Positions 44,281 through 44,345 of a stretch of DNA of 44,345 nt are shown here, one piece after another; the first letter of the stretch is position 1; every line of letters begins with the position of its first letter. The notes below the pieces were generated by a model that saw nothing but the letters and a program-made list of their open reading frames with translations, was not told the DNA's origin and did no database searches. Source of the stretch: Planctomycetota bacterium (GTDB lineage: Bacteria; Planctomycetota; Planctomycetia; Gemmatales; Gemmataceae); NCBI GenBank assembly GCA_016873095.1, contig VGYC01000042.1, positions 1-44,345 of the forward strand, in the 5' to 3' direction. The position numbers and the translations under genes are program-made.

Positions 44281-44345
44281 TCCCATTCGCCTGGGTAAGG
44301 GACGCCCCGTTCTCGCACTATTGATAGCGGCACTCTCTCATCTCA
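44281..44345 (+). other. Start of the next intergenic region, resembling the kinase leader
   Basis: CGCCTGGGTA and, 17 nt later, TCGCACT-N-TT-N(2-3)-TAGC recur here in the same order and spacing as at about 40763-40804 in front of the kinase gene. This suggests that a paralogue with a related leader starts just beyond the window. Confidence 0.45.

Overview
The window looks like chromosome of a GC-rich member of the Planctomycetota, probably close to the Gemmataceae. The evidence is the gene content: two DUF1501 Tat-exported proteins, a DUF1559 prepilin-type protein, a TIGR03067 exported protein, a DUF4058 remnant, an ECF sigma factor of the TIGR02999 type next to a WD40 serine/threonine kinase, and proline-rich or HEAT-repeat exported proteins. 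No rRNA, tRNA, CRISPR array or complete insertion sequence was recognised. Most genes are ordinary core or family-typical genes with good Shine-Dalgarno sites. All family names were assigned by reading the sequence, with no database search.

Layout. 1-90: truncated N-terminus of a probable transposase. 397-2040: exported HEAT protein with a CxxCH motif. 2081-3796 (minus): M50 site-2-type protease followed by an RbsB-like lipoprotein. 3940-5712: class V aminotransferase and coaD. 5717-7402 (minus): PAS hybrid histidine kinase whose 5' end is lost. About 7490-10800: accessory islet of small plus-strand membrane or exported ORFs, a 76-nt dispersed repeat in two copies, a decapitated membrane gene and a DUF4058 fragment. 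10826-15945: nadE and a large zinc metalloprotease. 17052-22387: prkA, yeaH (DUF444), spoVR and an unknown 158-residue protein, a stress/sporulation-type kinase module with a fourth member. 22541-24598 (minus): zinc-ribbon membrane protein and DUF1559 protein.

24768-30030: SDR, then a minus-strand run of DUF1501, terpenoid-cyclase-like repeat protein, an LptB-type ATPase with a C-terminal extension, and a small membrane-anchored protein. 30222-34086: small lipoprotein, typA, sixA, and an aspartoacylase-family deacylase. 34180-38032: divergent glycolytic pair apgM/pgi and a zinc-ribbon methyltransferase broken by a frameshift. 38110-39546: second DUF1501 protein. 40089-44280: ECF sigma factor and WD40 kinase; sequence after the kinase resembles its own leader, which suggests a tandem paralogue just outside the window.

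The most interesting points are the PrkA-DUF444-SpoVR operon with its conserved-looking, uncharacterised fourth gene; the islet at 7.5-10.8 kb, where both bordering genes are truncated and near-identical structured repeats follow small ORFs; an LptB ATPase fused to a HEAT-like domain; several long hairpin repeats between genes; and a set of genes with a TATAAT-like box 6-7 nt before an ATG that lacks a ribosome site, which suggests leaderless transcripts.
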